A program made the translations under genes and the position numbers. A stretch of DNA of 64,000 nt, taken from NCBI GenBank assembly GCA_028753945.1, contig JAPNXP010000001.1, forward strand, positions 17,040,501 through 17,104,500. The letters run 5' to 3'. Below, in pieces: positions 38,301 to 49,300 of the stretch; the stretch's first letter is position 1, and each line of letters opens with the position of its first letter. This DNA is from Hexactinellida sp. DTS-2022 (lineage: Eukaryota; Porifera; Hexactinellida). The notes beneath the pieces are model-generated. The model saw only the letters and a program-made list of their open reading frames with translations, ran no database searches and had not been told where the DNA came from.

Positions 38301-39591
38301 ACTGACTATCAAGGCTCTCAGGAAATTCGTAGCAGGCGGCGTTAATGTGGATAGAATTGCTGTGGTAACAACATACAGTGCGCAAGTACGACTAATCCAT
38401 GAAGCACTCAAGGAAGATTCTAGTAAATGTAGAAAGAAGGGTCACTTCAAGTACGATGACCAATATTGTATAGAAAATAATTGTATTAACAATCGTACCA
38501 TTGAGGTCTATAACCTAGAACGCATACAAGGTAGAGAGTTCGACCTTATAATAGTTAACACAGTAAGGACGGTATCGAATGTGTCAGAAGAGCTGTCTCT
38601 GGAAGAGAGACTGGATCTGGGACTATTGGATGACGTATCACAGTTCAACACTATTCTGACTAGAGCTAGAGGTTGGGTGCTGGTGATAGGAGACTCGGAC
38701 TGTCTCACTCAAGTGGGAGGATGCTCCAATGTATGGAGCAAGTACGTACAAGCCTGTCAACAGGTAAACGGGTATTTTGAAACCTACAGGGAGTTCGATG
38801 GCAGAATGCAGATTGGGGATTCGAAAGAAACGAAAGGACCCACGCCAAAAACTAAAAAATATGAAATCCCAAAAAGCAAAGTAAGTATTACTTCCATTCC
38901 AGAATCTCATTTAGATGTATGTACAACAGAAAATACGTATCAGTCAAAATACAACTCGCTACAGTCCTTTATACAAACTTGTCACCAAGAGCTTACGATC
39001 TCAACAAACAATGAGGTAAAAGAAACTATTCATGAGCAGTTGGCTCATGCAAAGGTTGCCATTGAAGCAATGGAGAATCAAAGGTACATAGAACAGAAAT
39101 GTATCCTCTCAAACTACCAGGCAGGAAATGGGCCTCTAAGGTCTGTTAGCACTCTAAGTACCGACGCTAAAGTACCGAAACTTCGAACTAAAAAAAAAGA
39201 AATCCCCAAAAGAAAAGTCTCTATTCCTTTAGATTTAGAATCTCGTTTAGATGTAAGTGCAACCGAAAATACGCATCAGTCAAAGTACAACTCGCTGCAG
39301 TCTTTTATACAAACTTGTCACCAAGAGCTTACAAACTCAACTAACCATGAGGTAAAAGAAACTATTCATGAGCAGTTGGCTCATGCAAAGGTTGCCATTG
39401 AAGCAATGGAGAATCAAAAGTATCTTGAGCAGAAGTGTACCCTTTCAAACTATCAGGCAGGAAATGGGTCTCTAGGGTCTGTTAGTACTGTAAGCTCTGA
39501 GCAAACATCTACACTACTACCGGATATTATCATAAATGAAGCTAAGATAATGCCTACTCAAGAACAGCTGTTCCCTAAGGGTCCTTTATAA
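35374..39591 (+). CDS. CCCH zinc-finger UPF1-like helicase, array copy 1 (full length)
   Basis: 1405 aa, no introns. N-terminal Cys pairs (residues 10-40) are followed by CCCH finger 1, C-x7-C-x5-C-x3-H (about 70-90). Next comes a C2H2 finger, CIICRKEF...H...H (about 115-140), then CCCH finger 2, CRTF...GRC...C..AH (about 175-200), and a Ser-rich linker. The C-terminal half is an SF1B UPF1/MOV10/HELZ-type helicase: Walker A APFGCGKT with K708, motif II DEAAQ from D840, motif III AGDIHQSRP, motif IV ENFRSQ, motif V IQGREFDL, and motif VI TRAR with R1097. The tail carries two 112-residue tandem repeats (SLQSFIQTCHQEL units at about 1195 and 1307). It is predicted to unwind or remodel RNA using ATP. 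HELZ2-like is the closest description, but orthology is not established. It is the only array member that keeps both CCCH fingers. Confidence 0.88.
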   Translation: MTSFETHRVCRNCFKNTINKNPPILEKDHPDMKCNSCSLEWVGIIVGDYPPNKRWYEIRPRTFNSENSLCRYKMTGKCYRDWRCRSAHNPLELQIWIEEERIQMNKKRPSQPKFGCIICRKEFRDNDNLKTHLMGNEHYTNTYNMWILPEVGSSTEYIGPIRARPKLAYGKDSYELCRTFARSGRCQYCAGCKHAHSDEELRVWMDALTAKRHEQHDRKYSHSGSNKGHSASRNYSSSSQEGACRYPSESSESHSQATYSSSHPKSSSGPDNVEEGPDPIKEVYRRIRDFWIVPCLKNFPKHIQITCSRSLTITVEEKNKANELKWVFGLKTTQPEYLSLILLHDHKNMFSLGEMAKCSTRGARRNDMKQPHVPNRTDYLVQQGFNQDIYFEVALLCTPEVGIYKVQVVFQIKDDILIAKEVKVKMQGEGFKNITENFRNATKRQPVKAVMVGDLLKVNWENSFDLINSNPNDKYPMPIYLEGKVSSDWYNRMNDHISKEFYNIRFHTLLFLEEFEHKRSLIKYDLQDQKITFHSVEKRITIKNEYGRDFVENAQGESRFITFKLNQRLFEGYRSFRPPKVVYIIPNGTRKAFEYKTFYTGSDYVIVSITTELIKACQCSKGLAFVRFTVERDEYVRMHEALDIIDSSVVFPEYKRTQRDMYWDEDHLLSLLNYEQLSVQQKEAVYNIIDSRYQSFPTIICAPFGCGKTKTLCVAAKLIAQAFYGARILITTKTNSCANMYIELLQWDFDTITMLREGWGNKKIMFRHFARRQKLHFNRKVNDFANIENVGESDLVYSGINFFHLKQCTIVVTTLAGCATLIPPQSRFKSTSLFTHIFIDEAAQVIEPEACIALSLAGPSTKIALAGDIHQSRPLVLSKYGKKYNLDQSLLQRLEMLPEYGRSPLNKCRINLVENFRSQHTIVEFLSELFYQDSLIANPPSLIGPVNFPALSFLHVSGEEQSLHGFPSYYNEEEAQLTIKALRKFVAGGVNVDRIAVVTTYSAQVRLIHEALKEDSSKCRKKGHFKYDDQYCIENNCINNRTIEVYNLERIQGREFDLIIVNTVRTVSNVSEELSLEERLDLGLLDDVSQFNTILTRARGWVLVIGDSDCLTQVGGCSNVWSKYVQACQQVNGYFETYREFDGRMQIGDSKETKGPTPKTKKYEIPKSKVSITSIPESHLDVCTTENTYQSKYNSLQSFIQTCHQELTISTNNEVKETIHEQLAHAKVAIEAMENQRYIEQKCILSNYQAGNGPLRSVSTLSTDAKVPKLRTKKKEIPKRKVSIPLDLESRLDVSATENTHQSKYNSLQSFIQTCHQELTNSTNHEVKETIHEQLAHAKVAIEAMENQKYLEQKCTLSNYQAGNGSLGSVSTVSSEQTSTLLPDIIINEAKIMPTQEQLFPKGPL

Positions 39592-42434
39592 ATTACTACG
39601 AATATTATTTGAAACTAATTTTGTGTTTGACTCTCTTGTGCAGTTATTCTAGGCCTTAAGACTAGACTAAATATTTGTATACTATATGCCCCATGTTTTC
39701 TACTGTATTTAGGAACTTTATCTGTTCATTTTATTGATTAAACAATTGTGTTAAATAACTTTGTTTGCTTTAGATAAATGGCTGTTCATAAAGCAAAGTT
39801 GTGCAATGTATTAGAAAACTGTAATTTTGATGCGTACGCAAACATGCCAATTAGTGTGTTCACGAACCCACTAAGTTCTCTAATAGACTGCAACAAATTA
39901 TAATACAGTACACCCTCGCTAATCCGAACCTACGGGCTCGTTTAAATATTAAGTTATAAACACATAATTTGAAGTGGTCAAATATATTGTTTTTTGACTG
40001 ACCTAGCTTGCTATATGGTAAAAGCTGGTCAAATTACATTCATGGAATATAATCTAAAAATATACACATTATATAAAGCCATTCATTATATGCATAAAGC
40101 CAGTCATAAATGTTATTAATTCTCTCCATTCGAACCGCCAGTTTATTTTACTCCTTTTGAATCCTCAATAAAGTCAGGTACCCAACTTCAAATAATCAAG
40201 TAATAAGACCGGCTTATAATCCAGGAATCCCGATCCATTTCACCTCTGGGATTAAATCCCGGGATTTGTTTTTTTAATCCCGATCCGGATTTCCAATTCC
40301 GGGATCATTTCTCAATCCCGGGATTCCGAACTTGGTATCAAATGACTCTAATTGTAGTTAAAGAATGGGACAAGTTCGCCTGTATGATCCAAATATATGT
40401 AAGTAGATTCCCTTGCTAGACAAACAATCATCCACTTGAACAGGGTTTTTTAAAGGTTGAGACCTTGATGTAACTCAGCGAGGCCTTGGTGTAGCTCAAC
40501 ACTGCAGCGGCCGCGGCCGACCCATAATCGTGGTGTAACTCAACACTGCACAGGCCCAGGCCGACCCGAATCTTGGTGTAACTCCAAATAATCTTGGTGC
40601 AAAATTTACACCAAGATCGGCCTTAAGGAGATACAATGGAGCATTTATACAAAAATACATAAATACCATATTTGATGAATTAGCATTTCCAAATCTACAT
40701 TGATATGCCGGGTTTCCGATTCTGAAAGCAAAATTCGAAATTTGTAACTATTTTGACCTTTTTCACTTCACTAAATGTCAAAGTCACCGTCATTTTGTAA
40801 AAAAAAAAATCTCAAGATTTCCGGATAGTGACCTTTGTATAGCTCGCATATCTCAAAAAGTATAAGTCGGAGAGAAAAAAATTATCCCTCAAAAATGATC
40901 CTTGTCAGTTGTTCTTGAAATTATGCCGTGTCGATTTTCAACTTTAATACAAAGTTATAGAGTTAATAATTATATAATGCCAAATTTCTGATAAAATCGA
41001 GTGATTATTTGAAAATCTATAGAAAAAAAGAATCAAATCGATATCGAAAATTCTGTGTGGCATAATCCCATGTACTAATGTAGTAGAGTGAAACTTGCAC
41101 TATAACAGAACTTGCGCCTAATAGAGTAAATAGCTAGAATTTATATTGACTAGTATGGATTCACTATTAGGCTATTTTAAACTAACAATATCTAATTCAA
41201 ATTTCCATTTTAGAGAATTGTGACAATACTGTAATTTGTTCCTATCAAAAAGTCATGTCTAAAAACGCAATAAAAATTGGGGGTTATCGGGTGTCGAAAA
41301 TGCTCCATTGTATCTCCTTAAAAAAACCCTGCACTTGAGGATGGTTATAATTTCTTATTAACTCTTATTTGGATTCATTGTTCAATGATAATATTTGTGG
41401 TCATTGTTGATAAATTTGAACAAACGTTGACTCGAAGATTCCTATTTAATTCAGTTATTACTAATATTATAGAATTCTACTATATAAACCAGCAATTATA
41501 TACGTTTTATTGTCGAAAATAGTAAGTTGTAACTTGGATAATACTTGTATTTTAGCATGTGGTTGCTTTATAATTTTAAAAAAATTAATATTGTCGCCTT
41601 TTGTGATTTAGTAGCCTTTGTGGTATGAAATATATCCCTATTTAGTATTCCTGTTATAAAATTATTAGAAAGTAGCTAGAAAATGAAATTTATGACATTT
41701 GAAATTTAAATTTTTTACTATAGATTGTTACCGTCACCATGAAATGGCGCCTAAACAGCTTAACCACAAATCTCAGATTATCAAATGTGGTTCCATTGGA
41801 CTCGCGATGGTTGATTACCCCATATACAGTACATATTGGATATAGTGATAATGGTGGGGACATCTGATTCGTGGCCAAATTATCACTATATCCAATATAT
41901 CACTATACCCATTATATCACTATATCCACTGTATCACCGCATCTAATATATGACTGTATACATTGTCAATACTTATATTCTGAAAAGAATAATCAAATTC
42001 CTTATCAAATTCAAGTGGTAACGATATTTATACTGTAAATATGAAATTATGGGGTCCAAGGAAGGTCAAAAATCCAATATTCTTGTGTAATCTGTGCACA
42101 AATATCACTATATCCAATAATGATATCACTATAACCAATAAAATTTGTATGGGATTTGCTCGGGGACGCACCTAAAGCTGCAAAATTATCACTATATCCA
42201 ATATATCACTATATCTATTATGTACTGTACAATGCAAATAATAACAATAGGAGGCATAGTTTAGCTTAGAATGAAATTTATAAACTGGCCTTCTCGTTTC
42301 ATGGCCTTCTCGGTGACATATTTAGCCGTATATTAAGTAGACCATGGTAGGCCATGGACAAACAAACAAATGAACATTAATGGTCTTGTATAATAGTACG
42401 TTTGTTTGTTGTGTAAATAAATTAGTCCATAAAG
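39592..42434. other. Spacer between helicase genes 1 and 2
   Basis: No gene. It contains a half pogo-like MITE with an attached cgggctcg stub (39903-39940), the dispersed repeat at 39952-40205, ggatcccgggatt-type repeats (40215-40335), a hAT-like element at 40441-41331, and a cluster of tatcactatatcca motifs (about 41865-41940 and 42105-42225). The last 75 bp, before the gene 2 ATG, are the conserved gene-proximal block. It is repeated without visible change at 46302-49144. Confidence 0.75.
40441..41331. mobile_element. hAT-like non-autonomous element (with nested insertion)
   Basis: CAGGGTTTTTTAAA at the left and TTAAAAAAACCCTG at the right. The flanks cacttgaa (40433-40440) and cacttgag (41332-41339) match at 7 of 8 bases. 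The inner ends aaggagatacaatggagcat (40625) and atgctccattgtatctcctt (41300) continue the inverted repeat. The gttgagacc...atcggcc block at about 40457-40624 therefore looks like a later insertion near the left end. It is duplicated at 47151-48041. Confidence 0.7.
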
Positions 42435-45400
42435 ATGACTACATTTGAAACATATCGTGTTTGCAAAAATTGCTTCATAAACACCATAACTAAGAACCCA
42501 CCAATCCTTGAGAAGGACCACCCAGATATGAAATGCAATAGCTGTAGCCTCGAGTGGGTTGGAATCAGTGTGGGATACTATCCTCCTAACAAAAGGTGGT
42601 ATGAGATAAGACCTCGGACATTCAACAGTGAAAATAGCCTATGTCATAATAAAATGACTGGAAAGTGTTACAGAGATTGGAGGTGTAGGAGTGCACATAA
42701 TCCTCTTGAGTTGCAAATATGGATTGAAGAAGAAAGAATTCAAATGAATAAAAAGAGACCAAGTCAACCCAAGTTCGGGTGTATTATATGTCGCAAAGAA
42801 TTTAGGGATAATGACAATCTTAAAACCCATTTAATGGGAAATGAGCATTACACCAGGATATACAACATGTGTATACTGTCTTCTTCAGTACCAGATATTG
42901 TAGAGGAGGGGCCTGACCCTATTAAAGAGGTGTACCGTAGGATCAGAGATTTTTGGATTGTACCATGCCTTAAGAACTTCCCTAAACATATCCAGATTAC
43001 TTGCAGCCGATCATTGACAATAACAGTTGAAGAAAAAAACAAGGCCAATGAATTGAAATGGGTGTTTGGTCTGAAAACTACACAGCCTGAATACCTGAGT
43101 TTAATATTGCTACATGATCACAAGAACATGTTCTCTCTAGGTGAGATGGCGAAATGTAGTACCAGAGGAGCGAGGAGGAATGATATGAAACAACCCCACG
43201 TGCCGAACAGAACAGACTATTTAGTCCAGCAGGGATTTAACCAGGATATTTACTTCGAAGTCGCCTTACTATGTACACCTGAGGTGGGAATATACAAAGT
43301 ACAAGTTGTATTCCAAATTAAAGATGACATTTTAATTGCTAAGGAAGTTAAGGTGAAAATGCAAGGTGAAGGCTTTAAGAATATTACAGAAAACTTTCGT
43401 AATGCCACCAAACGCCAACCAGTTAAAGCTGTCATGGTAGGAGACTTGTTAAAAGTTAATTGGGAAAATTCATTTGATCTAATCAATAGCAATCCAAATG
43501 ATAAATACCCGATGCCTATCTACCTTGAAGGCAAAGTTTCTTCTGATTGGTACAATAGAATGAACGATCATATATCCAAGGAATTTTATAATATACGTTT
43601 CCACACACTTTTATTCCTGGAGGAGTTTGAGCATAAAAGATCCCTAATCAAATACGATTTACAAGATCAAAAGATAACTTTCCATAGCGTCGAAAAGAGG
43701 ATTACCATTAAGAATGAATACGGAAGAGATTTCGTAGAAAATGCTCAAGGCGAATCCAGGTTCATAACCTTCAAATTGAATCAACGTTTGTTCGAGGGGT
43801 ACAGGTCATTTCGTCCTCCTAAAGTTGTATATATTATTCCTAACGGCACTAGGAAAGCTTTTGAATATAAGACATTTTATACTGGATCGGACTATGTAAT
43901 AGTCTCTATAACGACCGAACTCATCAAAGCATGTCAGTGCAGCAAAGGATTGGCATTCGTGAGATTCACTGTTGAACGTGATGAATATGTGAGAATGCAC
44001 GAAGCATTGGACATCATTGATTCCTCTGTTGTATTTCCCGAATACAAACGGACACAGAGAGATATGTACTGGGATGAAGACCATCTATTGAGTTTGTTAA
44101 ACTATGAACAGTTATCTGTGCAACAGAAGGAAGCGGTTTATAACATTATAGACTCAAGATACCAAAGTTTTCCAACTATCATATGTGCACCATTCGGATG
44201 TGGAAAAACAAAAACTCTCTGCGTAGCAGCAAAGCTGATAGCTCAAGCATTTTACGGAGCTAGAATACTGATAACAACAAAGACAAATAGTTGTGCAAAC
44301 ATGTACATCGAATTGTTACAGTGGGACTTTGATACAATTACTATGCTGCGCGAGGGGTGGGGAAATAAGAAGATAATGTTCAGACATTTTGCCAGGAGAC
44401 AAAAACTACATTTTAATAGAAAGGTGAACGATTTTGCCAACATAGAAAATGTGGGAGAGTCCGATCTGGTATATAGCGGAATAAACTTCTTTCATTTGAA
44501 ACAATGTACCATTGTAGTCACAACCCTAGCTGGATGTGCTACCTTGATTCCTCCTCAATCCCGTTTCAAATCCACGTCTCTGTTTACGCACATCTTCATA
44601 GACGAAGCAGCACAGGTGATAGAGCCTGAGGCCTGTATCGCTCTGTCGCTAGCTGGTCCCAGCACAAAGATAGCACTAGCGGGAGACATACACCAGAGCA
44701 GACCACTGGTGCTCTCCAAATACGGGAAGAAGTATAACTTGGATCAGTCTCTGTTGCAGAGACTGGAGATGCTACCGGAGTACGGGAGATCACCTCTGAA
44801 CAAGTGTAGGATTAATCTAGTGGAGAACTTCAGGTCACAGCACACCATTGTAGAATTTCTATCCGAGCTATTCTACCAAGATTCCTTGATCGCTAATCCT
44901 CCGTCCTTGATAGGACCCGTTAATTTCCCGGCTCTCTCATTCCTACACGTGAGTGGGGAAGAACAGAGTCTGCACGGGTTTCCTTCGTACTACAATGAAG
45001 AAGAGGCCCAACTGACTATCAAGGCTCTCAGGAAATTCGTAGCAGGCGGCGTTAATGTGGATAGAATTGCTGTGGTAACAACATACAGTGCGCAAGTACG
45101 ACTAATCCATGAAGCACTCAAGGAAGATTCTAGTAAATGTAGAAAGAAGGGTCACTTCAAGTACGATGACCAATATTGTATAGAAAATAATTGTATTAAC
45201 AATCGTACCATTGAGGTCTATAACCTAGAACGCATACAAGGTAGAGAGTTCGACCTTATAATAGTTAACACAGTAAGGACGGTATCGAATGTGTCAGAAG
45301 AGCTGTCTCTGGAAGAGAGACTGGATCTGGGACTATTGGATGACGTATCACAGTTCAACACTATTCTGACTAGAGCTAGAGGTTGGGTGCTGGTGATAGG

Positions 45401-46301
45401 AGACTCGGACTGTCTCACTCAAGTGGGAGGATGCTCCAATGTATGGAGCAAGTACGTACAAGCCTGTCAACAGGTAAACGGGTATTTTGAAACCTACAGG
45501 GAGTTCGATGGCAGAATGCAGATTGGGGATTCGAAAGAAACGAAAGGACCCACGCCAAAAACTAAAAAATATGAAATCCCAAAAAGCAAAGTAAGTATTA
45601 CTTCCATTCCAGAATCTCATTTAGATGTATGTACAACAGAAAATACGTATCAGTCAAAATACAACTCGCTACAGTCCTTTATACAAACTTGTCACCAAGA
45701 GCTTACGATCTCAACAAACAATGAGGTAAAAGAAACTATTCATGAGCAGTTGGCTCATGCAAAGGTTGCCATTGAAGCAATGGAGAATCAAAGGTACATA
45801 GAACAGAAATGTATCCTCTCAAACTACCAGGCAGGAAATGGGCCTCTAAGGTCTGTTAGCACTCTAAGTACCGACGCTAAAGTACCGAAACTTCGAACTA
45901 AAAAAAAAGAAATCCCCAAAAGAAAAGTCTCTATTCCTTTAGATTTAGAATCTCGTTTAGATGTAAGTGCAACCGAAAATACGCATCAGTCAAAGTACAA
46001 CTCGCTGCAGTCTTTTATACAAACTTGTCACCAAGAGCTTACAAACTCAACTAACCATGAGGTAAAAGAAACTATTCATGAGCAGTTGGCTCATGCAAAG
46101 GTTGCCATTGAAGCAATGGAGAATCAAAAGTATCTTGAGCAGAAGTGTACCCTTTCAAACTATCAGGCAGGAAATGGGTCTCTAGGGTCTGTTAGTACTG
46201 TAAGCTCTGAGCAAACATCTACACTACTACCGGATATTATCATAAATGAAGCTAAGATAATGCCTACTCAAGAACAGCTGTTCCCTAAGGGTCCTTTATA
46301 A
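42435..46301 (+). CDS. CCCH zinc-finger UPF1-like helicase, array copy 2 (chimeric)
   Basis: 1288 aa, no introns. Relative to copy 1 it lacks 117 residues (351 bp, in frame), comprising CCCH finger 2 and the Ser-rich linker. It keeps CCCH finger 1 and the C2H2 finger. The helicase motifs are intact: Walker A lysine K591, D723-E724 with AAQ, and motif VI R980. Codons up to 42898 match copy 3 and differ from copy 1. From 43034 to the stop, and on through the spacer, the sequence matches copy 1 and differs from copy 3. It therefore reads as a recombinant of the two. The 5' flank is copy-3-like, so it may have copy 3's expression with copy 1's motor. Function as for copy 1, inferred. Confidence 0.88.
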   Translation: MTTFETYRVCKNCFINTITKNPPILEKDHPDMKCNSCSLEWVGISVGYYPPNKRWYEIRPRTFNSENSLCHNKMTGKCYRDWRCRSAHNPLELQIWIEEERIQMNKKRPSQPKFGCIICRKEFRDNDNLKTHLMGNEHYTRIYNMCILSSSVPDIVEEGPDPIKEVYRRIRDFWIVPCLKNFPKHIQITCSRSLTITVEEKNKANELKWVFGLKTTQPEYLSLILLHDHKNMFSLGEMAKCSTRGARRNDMKQPHVPNRTDYLVQQGFNQDIYFEVALLCTPEVGIYKVQVVFQIKDDILIAKEVKVKMQGEGFKNITENFRNATKRQPVKAVMVGDLLKVNWENSFDLINSNPNDKYPMPIYLEGKVSSDWYNRMNDHISKEFYNIRFHTLLFLEEFEHKRSLIKYDLQDQKITFHSVEKRITIKNEYGRDFVENAQGESRFITFKLNQRLFEGYRSFRPPKVVYIIPNGTRKAFEYKTFYTGSDYVIVSITTELIKACQCSKGLAFVRFTVERDEYVRMHEALDIIDSSVVFPEYKRTQRDMYWDEDHLLSLLNYEQLSVQQKEAVYNIIDSRYQSFPTIICAPFGCGKTKTLCVAAKLIAQAFYGARILITTKTNSCANMYIELLQWDFDTITMLREGWGNKKIMFRHFARRQKLHFNRKVNDFANIENVGESDLVYSGINFFHLKQCTIVVTTLAGCATLIPPQSRFKSTSLFTHIFIDEAAQVIEPEACIALSLAGPSTKIALAGDIHQSRPLVLSKYGKKYNLDQSLLQRLEMLPEYGRSPLNKCRINLVENFRSQHTIVEFLSELFYQDSLIANPPSLIGPVNFPALSFLHVSGEEQSLHGFPSYYNEEEAQLTIKALRKFVAGGVNVDRIAVVTTYSAQVRLIHEALKEDSSKCRKKGHFKYDDQYCIENNCINNRTIEVYNLERIQGREFDLIIVNTVRTVSNVSEELSLEERLDLGLLDDVSQFNTILTRARGWVLVIGDSDCLTQVGGCSNVWSKYVQACQQVNGYFETYREFDGRMQIGDSKETKGPTPKTKKYEIPKSKVSITSIPESHLDVCTTENTYQSKYNSLQSFIQTCHQELTISTNNEVKETIHEQLAHAKVAIEAMENQRYIEQKCILSNYQAGNGPLRSVSTLSTDAKVPKLRTKKKEIPKRKVSIPLDLESRLDVSATENTHQSKYNSLQSFIQTCHQELTNSTNHEVKETIHEQLAHAKVAIEAMENQKYLEQKCTLSNYQAGNGSLGSVSTVSSEQTSTLLPDIIINEAKIMPTQEQLFPKGPL

Positions 46302-49300
46302 ATTACTACGAATATTATTTGAAACTAATTTTGTGTTTGACTCTCTTGTGCAGTTATTCTAGGCCTTAAGACTAGACTAAATATTTGTATACTATATGCC
46401 CCATGTTTTCTACTGTATTTAGGAACTTTATCTGTTCATTTTATTGATTAAACAATTGTGTTAAATAACTTTGTTTGCTTTAGATAAATGGCTGTTCATA
46501 AAGCAAAGTTGTGCAATGTATTAGAAAACTGTAATTTTGATGCGTACGCAAACATGCCAATTAGTGTGTTCACGAACCCACTAAGTTCTCTAATAGACTG
46601 CAACAAATTATAATACAGTACACCCTCGCTAATCCGAACCTACGGGCTCGTTTAAATATTAAGTTATAAACACATAATTTGAAGTGGTCAAATATATTGT
46701 TTTTTGACTGACCTAGCTTGCTATATGGTAAAAGCTGGTCAAATTACATTCATGGAATATAATCTAAAAATATACACATTATATAAAGCCATTCATTATA
46801 TGCATAAAGCCAGTCATAAATGTTATTAATTCTCTCCATTCGAACCGCCAGTTTATTTTACTCCTTTTGAATCCTCAATAAAGTCAGGTACCCAACTTCA
46901 AATAATCAAGTAATAAGACCGGCTTATAATCCAGGAATCCCGATCCATTTCACCTCTGGGATTAAATCCCGGGATTTGTTTTTTTAATCCCGATCCGGAT
47001 TTCCAATTCCGGGATCATTTCTCAATCCCGGGATTCCGAACTTGGTATCAAATGACTCTAATTGTAGTTAAAGAATGGGACAAGTTCGCCTGTATGATCC
47101 AAATATATGTAAGTAGATTCCCTTGCTAGACAAACAATCATCCACTTGAACAGGGTTTTTTAAAGGTTGAGACCTTGATGTAACTCAGCGAGGCCTTGGT
47201 GTAGCTCAACACTGCAGCGGCCGCGGCCGACCCATAATCGTGGTGTAACTCAACACTGCACAGGCCCAGGCCGACCCGAATCTTGGTGTAACTCCAAATA
47301 ATCTTGGTGCAAAATTTACACCAAGATCGGCCTTAAGGAGATACAATGGAGCATTTATACAAAAATACATAAATACCATATTTGATGAATTAGCATTTCC
47401 AAATCTACATTGATATGCCGGGTTTCCGATTCTGAAAGCAAAATTCGAAATTTGTAACTATTTTGACCTTTTTCACTTCACTAAATGTCAAAGTCACCGT
47501 CATTTTGTAAAAAAAAAAATCTCAAGATTTCCGGATAGTGACCTTTGTATAGCTCGCATATCTCAAAAAGTATAAGTCGGAGAGAAAAAAATTATCCCTC
47601 AAAAATGATCCTTGTCAGTTGTTCTTGAAATTATGCCGTGTCGATTTTCAACTTTAATACAAAGTTATAGAGTTAATAATTATATAATGCCAAATTTCTG
47701 ATAAAATCGAGTGATTATTTGAAAATCTATAGAAAAAAAGAATCAAATCGATATCGAAAATTCTGTGTGGCATAATCCCATGTACTAATGTAGTAGAGTG
47801 AAACTTGCACTATAACAGAACTTGCGCCTAATAGAGTAAATAGCTAGAATTTATATTGACTAGTATGGATTCACTATTAGGCTATTTTAAACTAACAATA
47901 TCTAATTCAAATTTCCATTTTAGAGAATTGTGACAATACTGTAATTTGTTCCTATCAAAAAGTCATGTCTAAAAACGCAATAAAAATTGGGGGTTATCGG
48001 GTGTCGAAAATGCTCCATTGTATCTCCTTAAAAAAACCCTGCACTTGAGGATGGTTATAATTTCTTATTAACTCTTATTTGGATTCATTGTTCAATGATA
48101 ATATTTGTGGTCATTGTTGATAAATTTGAACAAACGTTGACTCGAAGATTCCTATTTAATTCAGTTATTACTAATATTATAGAATTCTACTATATAAACC
48201 AGCAATTATATACGTTTTATTGTCGAAAATAGTAAGTTGTAACTTGGATAATACTTGTATTTTAGCATGTGGTTGCTTTATAATTTTAAAAAAATTAATA
48301 TTGTCGCCTTTTGTGATTTAGTAGCCTTTGTGGTATGAAATATATCCCTATTTAGTATTCCTGTTATAAAATTATTAGAAAGTAGCTAGAAAATGAAATT
48401 TATGACATTTGAAATTTAAATTTTTTACTATAGATTGTTACCGTCACCATGAAATGGCGCCTAAACAGCTTAACCACAAATCTCAGATTATCAAATGTGG
48501 TTCCATTGGACTCGCGATGGTTGATTACCCCATATACAGTACATATTGGATATAGTGATAATGGTGGGGACATCTGATTCGTGGCCAAATTATCACTATA
48601 TCCAATATATCACTATACCCATTATATCACTATATCCACTGTATCACCGCATCTAATATATGACTGTATACATTGTCAATACTTATATTCTGAAAAGAAT
48701 AATCAAATTCCTTATCAAATTCAAGTGGTAACGATATTTATACTGTAAATATGAAATTATGGGGTCCAAGGAAGGTCAAAAATCCAATATTCTTGTGTAA
48801 TCTGTGCACAAATATCACTATATCCAATAATGATATCACTATAACCAATAAAATTTGTATGGGATTTGCTCGGGGACGCACCTAAAGCTGCAAAATTATC
48901 ACTATATCCAATATATCACTATATCTATTATGTACTGTACAATGCAAATAATAACAATAGGAGGCATAGTTTAGCTTAGAATGAAATTTATAAACTGGCC
49001 TTCTCGTTTCATGGCCTTCTCGGTGACATATTTAGCCGTATATTAAGTAGACCATGGTAGGCCATGGACAAACAAACAAATGAACATTAATGGTCTTGTA
49101 TAATAGTACGTTTGTTTGTTGTGTAAATAAATTAGTCCATAAAGATGACTACATTTGAAACATATCGTGTTTGCAAAAATTGCTTCATAAACACCATAAC
49201 TAAGAACCCACCAATCCTTGAGAAGGACCACCCAGATATGAAATGCAATAGCTGTAGCCTCGAGTGGGTTGGAATCAGTGTGGGATACTATCCTCCTAAC

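Larger units (their letters stand above)
36189..43033 (+). repeat. Direct duplication, unit A (pairs with 42899-49743)
   Basis: Every position I compared matches 6710 bp downstream, from 36189 to 43033. This includes coding sequence, the non-coding spacer, and the N-terminal part of gene 2 against gene 3. The first differences are at 36188/42898 on the left and 43034/49744 on the right. The 135-bp overlap of the two units (42899-43033) is the exchange interval. Confidence 0.88.
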
